Source: Carpediemonas membranifera
Taxonomy: Eukaryota > Fornicata
Length of the DNA: 64,000 nucleotides
Direction: 5' to 3'
Assembly: GCA_019828565.1 (NCBI GenBank)
Contig: JAHDYR010000022.1
Coordinates: 62,001-126,000, forward strand
The notes under the pieces were generated by a model. The model was given only the letters and a program-made list of their open reading frames with translations, ran no database searches and was not told where the DNA came from. Shown here piece by piece: positions 27,956-37,537 of this stretch (the first letter of the stretch is position 1; each line of letters starts with the position of its first letter). The position numbers and the translations under genes are program-made.

Positions 27956-30082
27956 TCATTCCCCAGTCAGCCCCGCCGCAATCATGGTGCAGATTACGGC
28001 CATCTCAATGGACTGGCCGGTCCTGCTCGACACAAGCACGTGCGGCCACTGCAACGCCGCTGCCACCCGTCTGTACCTCAGCAGCGTCTCTGGATTCCCG
28101 ATGTACGGGAAAGAGTCGTACTTGAGCCCGACGACGATGCCGGTCTTCGCACTGGCCTTAACCTGCTCAAGCTCCTTCTCAATGTCGCCGCCAGCCCCGA
28201 TGACGCCGAGCTGGACGCTGGGTGCATCTGTGCAGTCGTATGCATAGATGAGGAAGTCGGACTTGGGGGCCCTCGTAATGCCGCAGAGCTTGCCGTTGTA
28301 GCACATCTCGGAGGGGATCTCGGCAAAACGGAGAGTTGTCCCGAACTTCTCCGTCTCTCGCACGGTGATTCCTGTCGTCGGCGAGTGGTCCGGCTGGAAC
28401 ACACCGGTGCACAGCCGAGAGACGAGCGTGCTCTTGCCGCAACACCGCGGTCCGACCACCGCAGCTGTCACTGTGATCTGGACGTTCGGCCCAAGTGTCC
28501 GTAGCCGCAGCATGGTCATCTTGTACCTCTCGGCCACCCGGCGATACGACAGCTGCTCGAACGTCAGGCCTTCAGTCCTGGTGTGCCGCAGCTCGCCGAC
28601 AGACACGGGTATGTCCAGCGTCCACCGCATTGCACCATCCACCAGTGACTTCTGCCGGGCCTCGAGGCTGGTCGACCCCGTGAGTCGAGTCCAGAGCCCC
28701 TTCTTCTTCGACGTCGAGCGGCCGGGGTCGGGCAACGCGCTGTCGGGGTCCGCGACAGGGGCCAGGAGCTGCTCCAGCACCATGGCGTTGGCCTGACCGC
28801 TGGGCTCCATGGCTGAGTCTGACATTCCGTCATCGGACTCACTGCTGGAGCCGGCGGTCATCGACTCAAGATGAGCAGTCCCGATCTGAAGATTCGACCC
28901 GAGGACCTTACGTTTCTTGACCCGTTTGGGCAATAAGAGGCTGTCCGACGCGCGTATCCCGGCGGCGGCCATGATATCCCGCGGCACGACTGATTCCCGA
29001 CCGGCCCCAGGCATCTGGGCGCCGACGATGAGGACGTCACTGCCGACCTTAGCGAATGAGAGCATGACTGTGATCCTGACGCCGTCATTCCTGACAACAA
29101 GGGCGACGTTGGTCGTGCTCGGTTGCCAGTAATCGGTGCAAAAGGGCTTCGACGAGGGGTGCTCGACCAGCGTAGCCGGGTCGAAGAAACGGAAGGGGAG
29201 GTTTGAGATAAGCCAGGGATGGCACTTGACGCCGAATATACGTCGACCGACGCTGTTCATGTAAATCTGCTCCCTGCCGACAACACCGATGAGGACGTGG
29301 GAATAGAGCTCAGCGCGCTGGGCGATCACCTTCATAGGCCGCATGCCAGTCTTGCCACGGTCAGCGCACGACCTTAGCTGCTGAAGCACAGCCGCGACCA
29401 CGTTACCAGGGTACTTGGTCGAGGCAGCTCTCATCCTCTGCCGGGCTCTGATGTGGTACATAAAGAAGTACCGAAGCGTGTGGAGGTACTGGGGCCGCAC
29501 AACCTTGGCTCGGAACATGTATAATGGTAGGCCGAGGGTCGTGGCGGCGGCCTGGCAAAAGAGGCTAAAGGGAACCATGTCTGCCTCACCAAAGTGGGAA
29601 GCCCAGAACCACCACATGGCTGCGACCAGCTGCTTCGTGGGGACGTGCGAGAGGTTGGCCTGGTGCTCCTGGCTGAAGCTCTTGAGTGAATCCCAGCCGC
29701 CCAGCGTCATCGTCAGGTAGTCACCGTCAAGTCGCATTTTCCGATGGATCTCGTCGAGCGCACTGAGTATGCGGCGTTGACCAGACCAGGTCGGGCAGCT
29801 ACGGAGCTCCGCGATCAGGGTGGCTGATCGGTTCATTCGCCGCTCCACTCGTTGGAGAACGTCGTCGAATATCGAATCAGGGCGTTCATGGTTGCGAACC
29901 TGGATCACATTAAGCAGGTTCATGATCTCTCGGAGGCTCTGGGTCATCTTCAAATGACTGGATGGGTTTGTCTTGTCAGTTTCAAGACTATCTCGAAGTT
30001 CCTTCGCATTCGCCAGCATTTTTGCAATTAAACTCTCTCTTTCTTCATTTGTGTAAAGATTTGAGAGCGCTAGGTTCTTCAT
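27956..30082 (-). CDS. Protein with C-terminal degenerate Ras-like GTPase domain
   Basis: 708 residues. The N-terminal 330 residues are mostly helical (basic patches, VPFSLFCQAAATTLGLPLYM) and unrecognised; a Ser/Asp-rich linker with SSSESDDGMSDSAMEPS lies about 410-430. Residues about 535-708 look like a small GTPase: AAVVGPRCCGKSTLVSRLC (G1), HSPTTGITV (G2 region), FLIYAYDCTD, VVGLKYDS in place of N-K-x-D (G4), and VSSRTGQSI for S-A-K (G5). The D-x-x-G of G3 is replaced by FAEIPSE, so hydrolysis is probably impaired. It may be a Roc/Rab-like pseudoGTPase used as a scaffold. No TAAA signal was found near the stop. Confidence 0.8.
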   Translation of the reverse strand: MKNLALSNLYTNEERESLIAKMLANAKELRDSLETDKTNPSSHLKMTQSLREIMNLLNVIQVRNHERPDSIFDDVLQRVERRMNRSATLIAELRSCPTWSGQRRILSALDEIHRKMRLDGDYLTMTLGGWDSLKSFSQEHQANLSHVPTKQLVAAMWWFWASHFGEADMVPFSLFCQAAATTLGLPLYMFRAKVVRPQYLHTLRYFFMYHIRARQRMRAASTKYPGNVVAAVLQQLRSCADRGKTGMRPMKVIAQRAELYSHVLIGVVGREQIYMNSVGRRIFGVKCHPWLISNLPFRFFDPATLVEHPSSKPFCTDYWQPSTTNVALVVRNDGVRITVMLSFAKVGSDVLIVGAQMPGAGRESVVPRDIMAAAGIRASDSLLLPKRVKKRKVLGSNLQIGTAHLESMTAGSSSESDDGMSDSAMEPSGQANAMVLEQLLAPVADPDSALPDPGRSTSKKKGLWTRLTGSTSLEARQKSLVDGAMRWTLDIPVSVGELRHTRTEGLTFEQLSYRRVAERYKMTMLRLRTLGPNVQITVTAAVVGPRCCGKSTLVSRLCTGVFQPDHSPTTGITVRETEKFGTTLRFAEIPSEMCYNGKLCGITRAPKSDFLIYAYDCTDAPSVQLGVIGAGGDIEKELEQVKASAKTGIVVGLKYDSFPYIGNPETLLRYRRVAAALQWPHVLVSSRTGQSIEMAVICTMIAAGLTGE

Positions 30083-30290
30083 TGCCTAGAACGGCGATGA
30101 GTTTCGCTCTTGCAAGAAAAAATGTCGAAAACGGTTCAGCAATCATCAAAGATCTTCATTGATTGCCGGCAGACAAGTGACATTCTCTGGCCATCTCGCC
30201 GTGCTAGTTTACTCAGGCCTTGCTGTGCACCGCCAGCTGCATAGCCTTGCCAGGCCATCCTCACAGGATCTCACGACAACAGGACTTGCT

Positions 30291-30923
30291 TCAGCGCCCC
30301 ATTCGCTTCACTCTCTTCTTCCTAGCAAGCGCCTTTGCTATATCCGCGGCCTCCTTGTCCACCTCCGCCTTGACACCGTCCTCGACCTTCTTGGCCCCGG
30401 CCGCCACGGCATCAACGCTCAGCCCCTCAATCACACGGGACCTGGCGCTCACGGCATCCAGCTTGGCCACGTCCTTCATCTGTCTGGCGGTTTCAACGGC
30501 CCTGCGCTCCATGCTCTCGATGAGGGTGCCAGTCTCTTCTTCAAGCTTGGCCTGCTCGGCGTCCTCGCGCTGCTGCTTCATATGCTCACCCCAGGCATCT
30601 CTAGGGGCGTATGCTCCGCTCTCAGCCTCATAGCAGCCGTCCTGGGGATTCGTCTTGAAGGTGATTTGGGCTGTGCACTTGTCGCAGTGGATGATGAAGC
30701 GGAATATTTCAATCTTTCCAAGGTACTTCTCCTTCAATGTCTCTTTTCTAGCATTAAACTTCGTGTTTCTGTTGATATAGTTGTGGCAATGTTCACATAC
30801 GAGCGCCATTGGCATCGCCAGAGTGACTGTGGCCTTACCACGACGAAGCTTGGCCTGATTCATGACCTTAGAGGCATCAAAATGATAGGGAACATAGCGG
30901 GATGTCTCCTTTCTATCACCCAT
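30291..30923 (-). CDS. YJU2: YJU2/CCDC94-type spliceosome step-one factor
   Basis: 210 residues. The N-terminus has the CWC16 family pattern: a Tyr-rich start (RYVPYHFDASK), CEHCHNYINRNTKFNARKE, then IFRFIIHCDKCTAQITFKT with a four-Cys zinc site (C-x2-C and C-x2-C), closely matching YJU2. The C-terminal part is helical and basic, with an RKKRVKRMGR end. YJU2 acts with Prp2/Cwc25 at the first transesterification. Its presence fits the tiny spliceosomal introns found elsewhere in the window. The related protein CCDC130/Cwf16 is the alternative. AGTAAAC occurs about 80 nt after the stop. Confidence 0.9.
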   Translation of the reverse strand: MGDRKETSRYVPYHFDASKVMNQAKLRRGKATVTLAMPMALVCEHCHNYINRNTKFNARKETLKEKYLGKIEIFRFIIHCDKCTAQITFKTNPQDGCYEAESGAYAPRDAWGEHMKQQREDAEQAKLEEETGTLIESMERRAVETARQMKDVAKLDAVSARSRVIEGLSVDAVAAGAKKVEDGVKAEVDKEAADIAKALARKKRVKRMGR

Positions 30924-31230
30924 CCGGTTTTAGCGTCAGTACTGCACTTTGCCTGGTTTTGTCAGATTTGACTACGACTGTGGAATCGCGCCAAAGAACG
31001 CTCTGAAGACGCGAATACGGCACGGTAATGGGCAGTTCGACTCATACTTTTGGTCGTCTCTTCAAATAGCTTCCCCGATCATCACTCGATTCCTTGTTGA
31101 CTGGATAATTCAATGGACTGCCCGGGACTCTCAGCCGACTGGCAGTTTTTGTCGCGGGTTCTTCATGTCGCGTTTTCCTGTCTCGCGTCATCGACTCTGG
31201 TGGAGTCGCAAAAGTCAGCCAGATTGTTTA
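30924..31230. other. Divergent intergenic region
   Basis: About 307 bp between the YJU2 and alpha-solenoid start codons. It must hold both promoters. An open frame runs through it into the plus-strand gene but has no good ATG of its own and reads unlike a protein (Trp/Arg/Cys-rich). I see no RNA gene or repeat. Confidence 0.6.
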
Positions 31231-33465
31231 ATGAACGAAGGCACTGATAATAACAACATTGAGCAGCTCATTGGATCGTTCAGCTACTCTGAGAACAAAG
31301 AGCAGTCTGTAGAGAGCGTTTGTGGGCTGATCTCCCGCAAGGAGGTGACGCCAAGGCAGTTTGTCGAAGCTTTCGCCAACTTCATGCCGAACGATACCAT
31401 CAACGCGCTCTTCGCTCTTATCCAGAACAAGGACTTCTGGATTCACCCTCGTGATCTCGATGAGCTCACCAGCAGATGCAACGCTGGCAACTTCGCCAAC
31501 GTTGATGCCTTCACGCGCCTCGTTCAGGTGGCCACAAGGCTCAACAACAGGCACCTGCTTCGTATTGCCACTGAAGCTGCCTGTATCGTGGAGAACCCCA
31601 CCGATGAGATGAAGCTCGACTGTCTCGAGCTCCTCGACTTCCTCACGAACCAAGCCCTCGTCGATTGGCGCGCTATACACGCCAAGTTCGTCCAAACGTG
31701 CCTTATCTTCGCCCAGGCTGTCCCCGAACACCTCTTCCGCATCATCAACGAGCTCTCCTTCGCCGACATACATGTTCTCATGGACCGCCCCGGTCTCGAG
31801 GGCCTCATCACCATGATCGTCGCTGCCATACAGCCCATGGAGCCCCGGGCCCTCGACACTGCCGTGACGGCGTCTGACTGGCCCCGCCACACCAACCGGC
31901 CTGCTGTCGACGCGCTCACCCGAGTGCTTCAGATCAAGTGGTCGACTGAGGTCACCCCCCTCGTGCCAGGCCTCCTCGCCATGGCCACTCATCCCGAGGT
32001 CAAGGCATGTATCCTTTGGGCGCTGACGTCCTCCCTCACGCTCGGGTCGGCGGCCTCCCATGAGATCAGGGGCGTCGTCATCGGCACTCTCGTCGACCTA
32101 GCACTCAATTCTACCGCTGAGGTGTCCGCTGCAGCAGTGGTTGCCCTCACACAGGCACCCAGGGCTGCCATACTGGCCGGGTCCCCTGACAACTTCAAGG
32201 TCTTCCTCAGCGAGCTTGCACAGAGAGCGGCAAACGACCCCACGCCCGCCCGCCGTAACGCCCTGATCCGCTTTGGCAACGCCAACGTCGCAGAGGGCAA
32301 CCCCGAGAACTTCTGGGGCATGTTTGCCCCTGTCCTTGTTGCCTCGGCCCGACCCGACTCAGATATGCGGGCACTGGCCGAGCTGGCCAAGGCGCTGCAC
32401 CTCATGGAGATCAGACCTGTCAGCCCGGATGCCCTCTGTGACGTGGCACTCGCCTGGCTGCCGGAGACAGGTGACGGTGAGACCAAAGCCGACCAGGTCA
32501 TTGGGGCACTCAACCTGGCTCAGGTGGCGATCGCCCAGGGCATGTCTGAGGGCATGGCGGCCGTTACCCTGGCCAGAGTACTGCCTCGACTCAGCCTCGA
32601 GACCAGCGTCACTGGCGAGCTTGTCATCAACACCGTCGGCTTCCTCGCCGTGAACTACACGAGCCTCCTCACCCCCGCCGTGGTGAATGCCGTGGTTGAC
32701 CCCATTCTCGCCATGGACGACCAGGTCGAGTACCTGACCATTGCAGCACTCAGCCTGCTGGCCTCGTCGCCCGCTGAGATTGTCGGGCAGGAGAAGTATG
32801 GCGCCATGGTCGCCGCCCTTTACGACAAGAGTGTGTGCGAGGTCGACCGACTCGTCGGGCTCATCGATACTGTCCTCCGCCGCATCCTGGAGACGAACGC
32901 CCAAGCCGTGGCACCAAATGCTGAGCAGATTACCAACAGAGCGAGCAACCTGCTCTTTGAATGTGCCCACGCCGACGTCATCGACAACAGGGGCGATATG
33001 ATGGTGGACAAGCTCGGGGTCGCTGTCAGGGACACCGAGCTGACCAGGGAGAGGGGAGAGGTCATGCTCGCATCAACACTGTGTTCCATCGCTCGGGCTT
33101 TCCCTCAGTTCGCATCTGCGGCCATAGACCGTAACGTTGAAACTCTCGTCGCCATCATTAGTGCTCTCGACTCTGCCGACCCCGATCGCCGCGCCATGCT
33201 CGATTCCCTGCTATCCATCGCACTCACACCCGCCATAGAGCAGCTTTGCATGACCGAGCCCGATGTCGCCGTGGCCGTCTTCGAGCTCGCGGCCATGAGC
33301 GGCACTGCACACCCCGAGACTGCCGAGGCCGCTATGAATGTCGGGAAAGCCATGTGGGGGGTGTTTAACAGTGACGAACGGCTGCTGGGCAACGCCGCGT
33401 TCAACCTGACTCCTGAGCACAAGACCTGGTACGCCCAGGCAGGTATTGTTATCAATGAGAGGTAA
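31231..33465 (+). CDS. Alpha-solenoid (HEAT/ARM-like) protein
   Basis: 744 residues from the ATG at 31231; the frame upstream of it lacks a plausible start. The whole chain is a series of amphipathic helices 15-20 residues long with Ala/Leu/Val spacing and loop Pro/Asp residues, for example VRGVVI-type and VSAAAVVALTQAPRAAIL repeats, typical of HEAT or armadillo arrays. No catalytic domain or membrane segment is seen. Possible relatives are importin-, MMS19- or CAND-type scaffolds, but I cannot choose. The stop TAA is within GGTAAAT; it converges on SMC4 with only 64 bp between the two stops. Confidence 0.85.
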   Translation: MNEGTDNNNIEQLIGSFSYSENKEQSVESVCGLISRKEVTPRQFVEAFANFMPNDTINALFALIQNKDFWIHPRDLDELTSRCNAGNFANVDAFTRLVQVATRLNNRHLLRIATEAACIVENPTDEMKLDCLELLDFLTNQALVDWRAIHAKFVQTCLIFAQAVPEHLFRIINELSFADIHVLMDRPGLEGLITMIVAAIQPMEPRALDTAVTASDWPRHTNRPAVDALTRVLQIKWSTEVTPLVPGLLAMATHPEVKACILWALTSSLTLGSAASHEIRGVVIGTLVDLALNSTAEVSAAAVVALTQAPRAAILAGSPDNFKVFLSELAQRAANDPTPARRNALIRFGNANVAEGNPENFWGMFAPVLVASARPDSDMRALAELAKALHLMEIRPVSPDALCDVALAWLPETGDGETKADQVIGALNLAQVAIAQGMSEGMAAVTLARVLPRLSLETSVTGELVINTVGFLAVNYTSLLTPAVVNAVVDPILAMDDQVEYLTIAALSLLASSPAEIVGQEKYGAMVAALYDKSVCEVDRLVGLIDTVLRRILETNAQAVAPNAEQITNRASNLLFECAHADVIDNRGDMMVDKLGVAVRDTELTRERGEVMLASTLCSIARAFPQFASAAIDRNVETLVAIISALDSADPDRRAMLDSLLSIALTPAIEQLCMTEPDVAVAVFELAAMSGTAHPETAEAAMNVGKAMWGVFNSDERLLGNAAFNLTPEHKTWYAQAGIVINER

Positions 33466-33529
33466 ATGGAAGTTTTCACCATTGCCATCACATACGAACT
33501 TTATCCCGGGCAGGCCTACATAGCCACAC

Positions 33530-36500
33530 CTACTGTGCCAGCTGAGCCACCTTGGCGGGGTCGATGGCGATGCTCTTGGTCTGGTCGTTGATCTTATAAA
33601 TGCCGATCAGCCTGTCGGCGAGCTCAAACATGTTCGACCTGAGGCTAATGGTCAAAAACTGGGCGTTCTCGGTCTTACTCTTGACGTACTCAGCAACGAT
33701 CGACACGTTCTTGAAGTCCAGGGCGGCGTCGATCTCATCCATGACATATATCGGCGTCGGACGATAGCAGTGCAACGCAAAGATCAGGGCGAGCGATGAA
33801 AGAGTCCGTTCACCCCCACTGAGGTTCCCGATCCGCTTCCAGCTCTTCCTTGGCGGCAGCACTGAGAGTGACACGCCCTCGGTAAAGGGGTCGAGCGCAT
33901 CGATGATCTCCAACTCCGCGTTACCCCCCATCGTCAGCATTCGGTAGATCACCTGGAGATGGCCTGAAATCTCGGCAGTGCCGGCTGTAAACTTCTCAAT
34001 GCGCTCCTTCCTCAGGCTTTCGTGCTGCTTCCGGGCGGCCGCGAGGTCAGCGGTGTTGGCTTCCACGGCTGCTGCTCTCTGCAGGAACTCGTTGTTCTTC
34101 TCAATCCACTGCTCTACGATGGCCATATTCACGCCGCCCTCACGAAGACGGGTCTTGAGCGTGTCGATGCGGGCCTCGAGCAGCCGTACCTGACGGCTGG
34201 CACTCGGCTGCATGTCAACGTCCTCGTCCTCGTCTTGATCATCGGCTTCTTCGTTATCCTCGTCGTCACCTTCCTCCTCCTCGTCGTCGTCGTACTGGAC
34301 TTCTTCACTGGCCCTCTGCTGTTCTTCGACGTCGGCCAGCCCGAGCTTCTCAAGCACCTGCGCCAGTTCGCCCAGCGCCTTCTCCGCCTTCGCCTCCAGC
34401 TTCTTATAGTTGTCCAGCCGGACCCTCTGATCCTCAGCGAGACGGGCAGCCTTGCGGGCCTCAGCGTCAGCCTCCCTTGCCGCAATACAGACCTCCTCCC
34501 GCCGTTTGGTGAGATTAGTCATTTGCTTGAACAGGTCAGCTGCCTCCGACTGGAAGTCCACGAGTTCCTCCTGAGCGGCGTCAAACGCCTTGGTAGCGGC
34601 ACTGACAGCCGTCTGGAGGGAGCCCAGCTTGGCCCTCTCAGCCTCAGCGGTGCGGGTAGCCTCCTCAAAGGTGACCGATGCAGCCGCAGCCCTCTCCTCA
34701 GCCTTCTCCATGCGCTTCTTGGCGTTCTCCAGCTTCGTTCTGATGTCAGCAAGCTCTGACCGCATCGCCTTGGCCGCGGCGTCACGACGGGCCACGACGA
34801 CCTTGGCCGACTTCAGCCGGGCGCGGTCGGTGTCGCTGAGCACTGCGTCGTTCGCCTCAGTCAGCGCGGCATTACATGCAGCCACTGTCTCCTGCTGGGC
34901 GGCGATCTGCTCTGCCACAGCCTCCGCCTCAGCTCTGGCCTGGGCGATCTCGGGGCTCTCTCCCTGGGCCAGCTCCGCCTCGATACGGGAGACCGCCTCA
35001 GCTGCGGTGGCGAGCTCGGCCTCAGTCCTCTCGAGGCGTCTGGCCAGTCCCGACAGGCTCTCACTCAGCGTACGTCTCGCCTCAGCGTCCCGGGCGGCCT
35101 CTTGCCGTTCCAGTTTGAGTTCGTCAATTCTCCTCGCGATCTCAGCGGCCGGCACAGTGCTGGTTTCGCCTCTGATTCTCAGTGCCCCGGATGCGGCGAC
35201 ACCGCCACCAGTAAGCGACCCCGACGTCTCACTCAACTCGCCCCGCAGCGTCACAATGCGGAACGATCCCTTGCTAGAGAGCACCTTGGCAGCTCTGAGG
35301 TCTGGGACGACCACGGTGCCCTTGACGGCCATGAATACAGCCAGCTCGAGGCGTCTGAGGAGAGAATCCCCGGCCCCTTGCAACTCCGGGATAATGTCGA
35401 TGAGATCAAATAGACGGTGGGTGTCGGGGGTGTCGAACGGTCCGGCCGCCTTCATGGCATCAAGGTTCTTGCCGTAAATGGGCTCTAGCGTGTCTAGGGC
35501 TACAAAGGAGGCCTGGCCGAGTCGCTCATCCCTGAGCAGGTTCATGGCCGTCTTGGCCGTCTTGATCCTGTCGACAATGATCACATCAAAGTTGCCGCTG
35601 CTGGAGACGGCGGTGTCGTAGCGGCCGTCGATCTCGAGCAGACTGCCCAGACGGCCGAGGACGCCGTTGTGGAGCCTGCTGTCGTCAATGAGCTTCTGTG
35701 CGAGCTTCTCGACGGCCTTGGCTCTATTACTGCCCCGCTCCCTTTGGTTCGCTCTACGTTGCTCCACCAACATCCGGTCAAACTCGGCTTGGATGTCCGC
35801 GGGGCTGCGGCTGCCCATGGAGCTCAGCCGGCCCTCTAGGTCAACCCGACTGGCCCTGAGCTTCGTCGCCTCCCCGGTCATGCGGGCCACGGCGGTCTGG
35901 GCCCGACGAAGAGCGGCCGTGCGAGTGTCGGATCCGGTGGCCGCGGATATCTGCTTGCTCAGCCGGGCCCTCGTTGCCTGGAGTGCAGAGAGTGTCTTGA
36001 CCTCAGCGTTGAGCTCCTTCTCCGCCTCCTTGACGCGGGCTGACGCTGCCCCGGCCACCTCCCCCGACGTCTCCTCCACCACCGCACTGAGGGCCTCGCT
36101 CGCCCTCTTCAGCTCAGCCTCCACCTCTTCGGCGTCCTTGGCCATATGGGCCTCTCGCTGGCCCAAGAGCATCGCCTCCGTCTTCAGGCTGTCAGCCTCC
36201 TTCTCGGCAGACCCACGGGACTTCTGGGCCCTTGATGCGGTCTTCTCGGCCCTGCTCGCCGTTGCACTGGCAGTTGACCGCGCTTTCGTGGCCTCGTCCA
36301 GGGCCTCTTGGGCCCCCTCGACGGCCATGGAGAGACGTCCTTCCATCGCCTTCTTCTCGCGGTGCTGGGCAATGATCGCTGCGTGCTCGGCCTCAGCCTC
36401 CTTCACCGCGGCCTTGGCCTCCTCGTGGGCAACCTTGGCAGCCTCAGCGCGGTCTGCCAAGTCGGCAACGTTCTTCTCGCACCGGCCCCGCTGGGTTGAG

Positions 36501-37279
36501 TAAAGTTCGAGCTGGGCGGCCTCGAGGTCCTTCTGTAGCATGAGATGCTCGGCCGCAGCATCCCTTTCCCCGTCGAGCTCAGCCCGGTTCGCCTCTGCGA
36601 TCTGCAGGCGCTTGACGAGGCCATCTCTCTCCTCGGCGACCTCCGTGATGTGCTGCTCCGCCTGCTCGATCATGCTGACGTACACATCAGTCCCGATAAT
36701 CGACTCGAGGTATTCCAGGAAGCCCTCGGGCGACGTCGGTGTCTGTTTCTTGGGCTTCATAAGGGAGATCTGCTCGACCTCGCCCTGGAGAATCAGGAAG
36801 CGGTTCTTGTCAAGGTCGATCTTGTACTCCTTCAGCTTCGCGATGACGTCCTTGGCTGAGGCTGTCTGCTCCCGCTTGTTGGGCTCGGAGAGGTAATACG
36901 AGCTCGTCGCTGTCCGCTTCTCCTTGTTGGCGTTGTAGCTTGCGTTAATCTGACGCTTGACGGAGAAAACAGCCTCGCGAGTGCCAGTAGCGTCGTCGTA
37001 CAGAGAGAAGTTGGCCGTCACGTAGGCCATGTCGATGTCGCCGCCGTTCAATTCCCGTCCAGAGGCAGAGTTGTGGATCAGCTCAACGAGAGAGGGAAGG
37101 CGAAGCTTCTGGGACCGGAAACCGAAGCAGAACAAGAGGGCATCGATCACATTGCTCTTCCCAGAGCCGTTTGGTCCAATGACAACACTAAATGAGGAGT
37201 GGAAAGGACCAAGAGTGTGTGTCCCGTAATAACTCTTGAAATTATGCAGTTCCAGGCTATCTACAATTAGCCGCTGCAT
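33530..37279 (-). CDS. SMC4: Condensin subunit SMC4
   Basis: 1,249 residues from the Met at 37279 (LHNFKSYYG directly follows, as in other SMC4 proteins; a Met 15 codons upstream is in frame). Parts: Walker A GPNGSGKSNVIDALLFCFGF, the SMC4-type YLESIIGTD, a long coiled coil, the hinge (about residues 530-690, starting near GRLGSLLEID), the second coiled coil with an acidic Asp/Glu insert around residue 1010, the ABC signature GNLSGGERTLSSLALIFAL and Walker B YVMDEIDAALDFKNVSIVA. The last stretch, through SLRSNMFELADRLIGIYK, is nearly diagnostic of SMC4 rather than SMC1-3. It pairs with SMC2 to compact mitotic chromosomes. The full family length is present. Confidence 0.97.
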   Translation of the reverse strand: MQRLIVDSLELHNFKSYYGTHTLGPFHSSFSVVIGPNGSGKSNVIDALLFCFGFRSQKLRLPSLVELIHNSASGRELNGGDIDMAYVTANFSLYDDATGTREAVFSVKRQINASYNANKEKRTATSSYYLSEPNKREQTASAKDVIAKLKEYKIDLDKNRFLILQGEVEQISLMKPKKQTPTSPEGFLEYLESIIGTDVYVSMIEQAEQHITEVAEERDGLVKRLQIAEANRAELDGERDAAAEHLMLQKDLEAAQLELYSTQRGRCEKNVADLADRAEAAKVAHEEAKAAVKEAEAEHAAIIAQHREKKAMEGRLSMAVEGAQEALDEATKARSTASATASRAEKTASRAQKSRGSAEKEADSLKTEAMLLGQREAHMAKDAEEVEAELKRASEALSAVVEETSGEVAGAASARVKEAEKELNAEVKTLSALQATRARLSKQISAATGSDTRTAALRRAQTAVARMTGEATKLRASRVDLEGRLSSMGSRSPADIQAEFDRMLVEQRRANQRERGSNRAKAVEKLAQKLIDDSRLHNGVLGRLGSLLEIDGRYDTAVSSSGNFDVIIVDRIKTAKTAMNLLRDERLGQASFVALDTLEPIYGKNLDAMKAAGPFDTPDTHRLFDLIDIIPELQGAGDSLLRRLELAVFMAVKGTVVVPDLRAAKVLSSKGSFRIVTLRGELSETSGSLTGGGVAASGALRIRGETSTVPAAEIARRIDELKLERQEAARDAEARRTLSESLSGLARRLERTEAELATAAEAVSRIEAELAQGESPEIAQARAEAEAVAEQIAAQQETVAACNAALTEANDAVLSDTDRARLKSAKVVVARRDAAAKAMRSELADIRTKLENAKKRMEKAEERAAAASVTFEEATRTAEAERAKLGSLQTAVSAATKAFDAAQEELVDFQSEAADLFKQMTNLTKRREEVCIAAREADAEARKAARLAEDQRVRLDNYKKLEAKAEKALGELAQVLEKLGLADVEEQQRASEEVQYDDDEEEEGDDEDNEEADDQDEDEDVDMQPSASRQVRLLEARIDTLKTRLREGGVNMAIVEQWIEKNNEFLQRAAAVEANTADLAAARKQHESLRKERIEKFTAGTAEISGHLQVIYRMLTMGGNAELEIIDALDPFTEGVSLSVLPPRKSWKRIGNLSGGERTLSSLALIFALHCYRPTPIYVMDEIDAALDFKNVSIVAEYVKSKTENAQFLTISLRSNMFELADRLIGIYKINDQTKSIAIDPAKVAQLAQ

Positions 37280-37537
37280 TTTCTTGGTCCGGGATGATTT
37301 TCGCGCAGCTTTGCGCCATTCCAAATTTTCGCGCTATAGAAGCCATTAGAGTCCGGCAGAGGCATACTAACACGCAGTGCCGCTTGAAAAGTCGCACCAC
37401 GCTCGCAAATTTTGGTTGGATAATTTTTCGACTATATGTCCCAGATGACGCACCATCCAGGCCCACTCACATTCATCACAGAGTCAAGTAATAGCCCGTT
37501 TCGTCGCTGCGGACGACCGCGTCATATTCTGCAAATT

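Noticed and set aside
30949-31230. N-terminal extension of the alpha-solenoid protein
   Set aside because: No ATG start and a composition unlike the rest of the protein; it lies in the YJU2 divergent promoter region.
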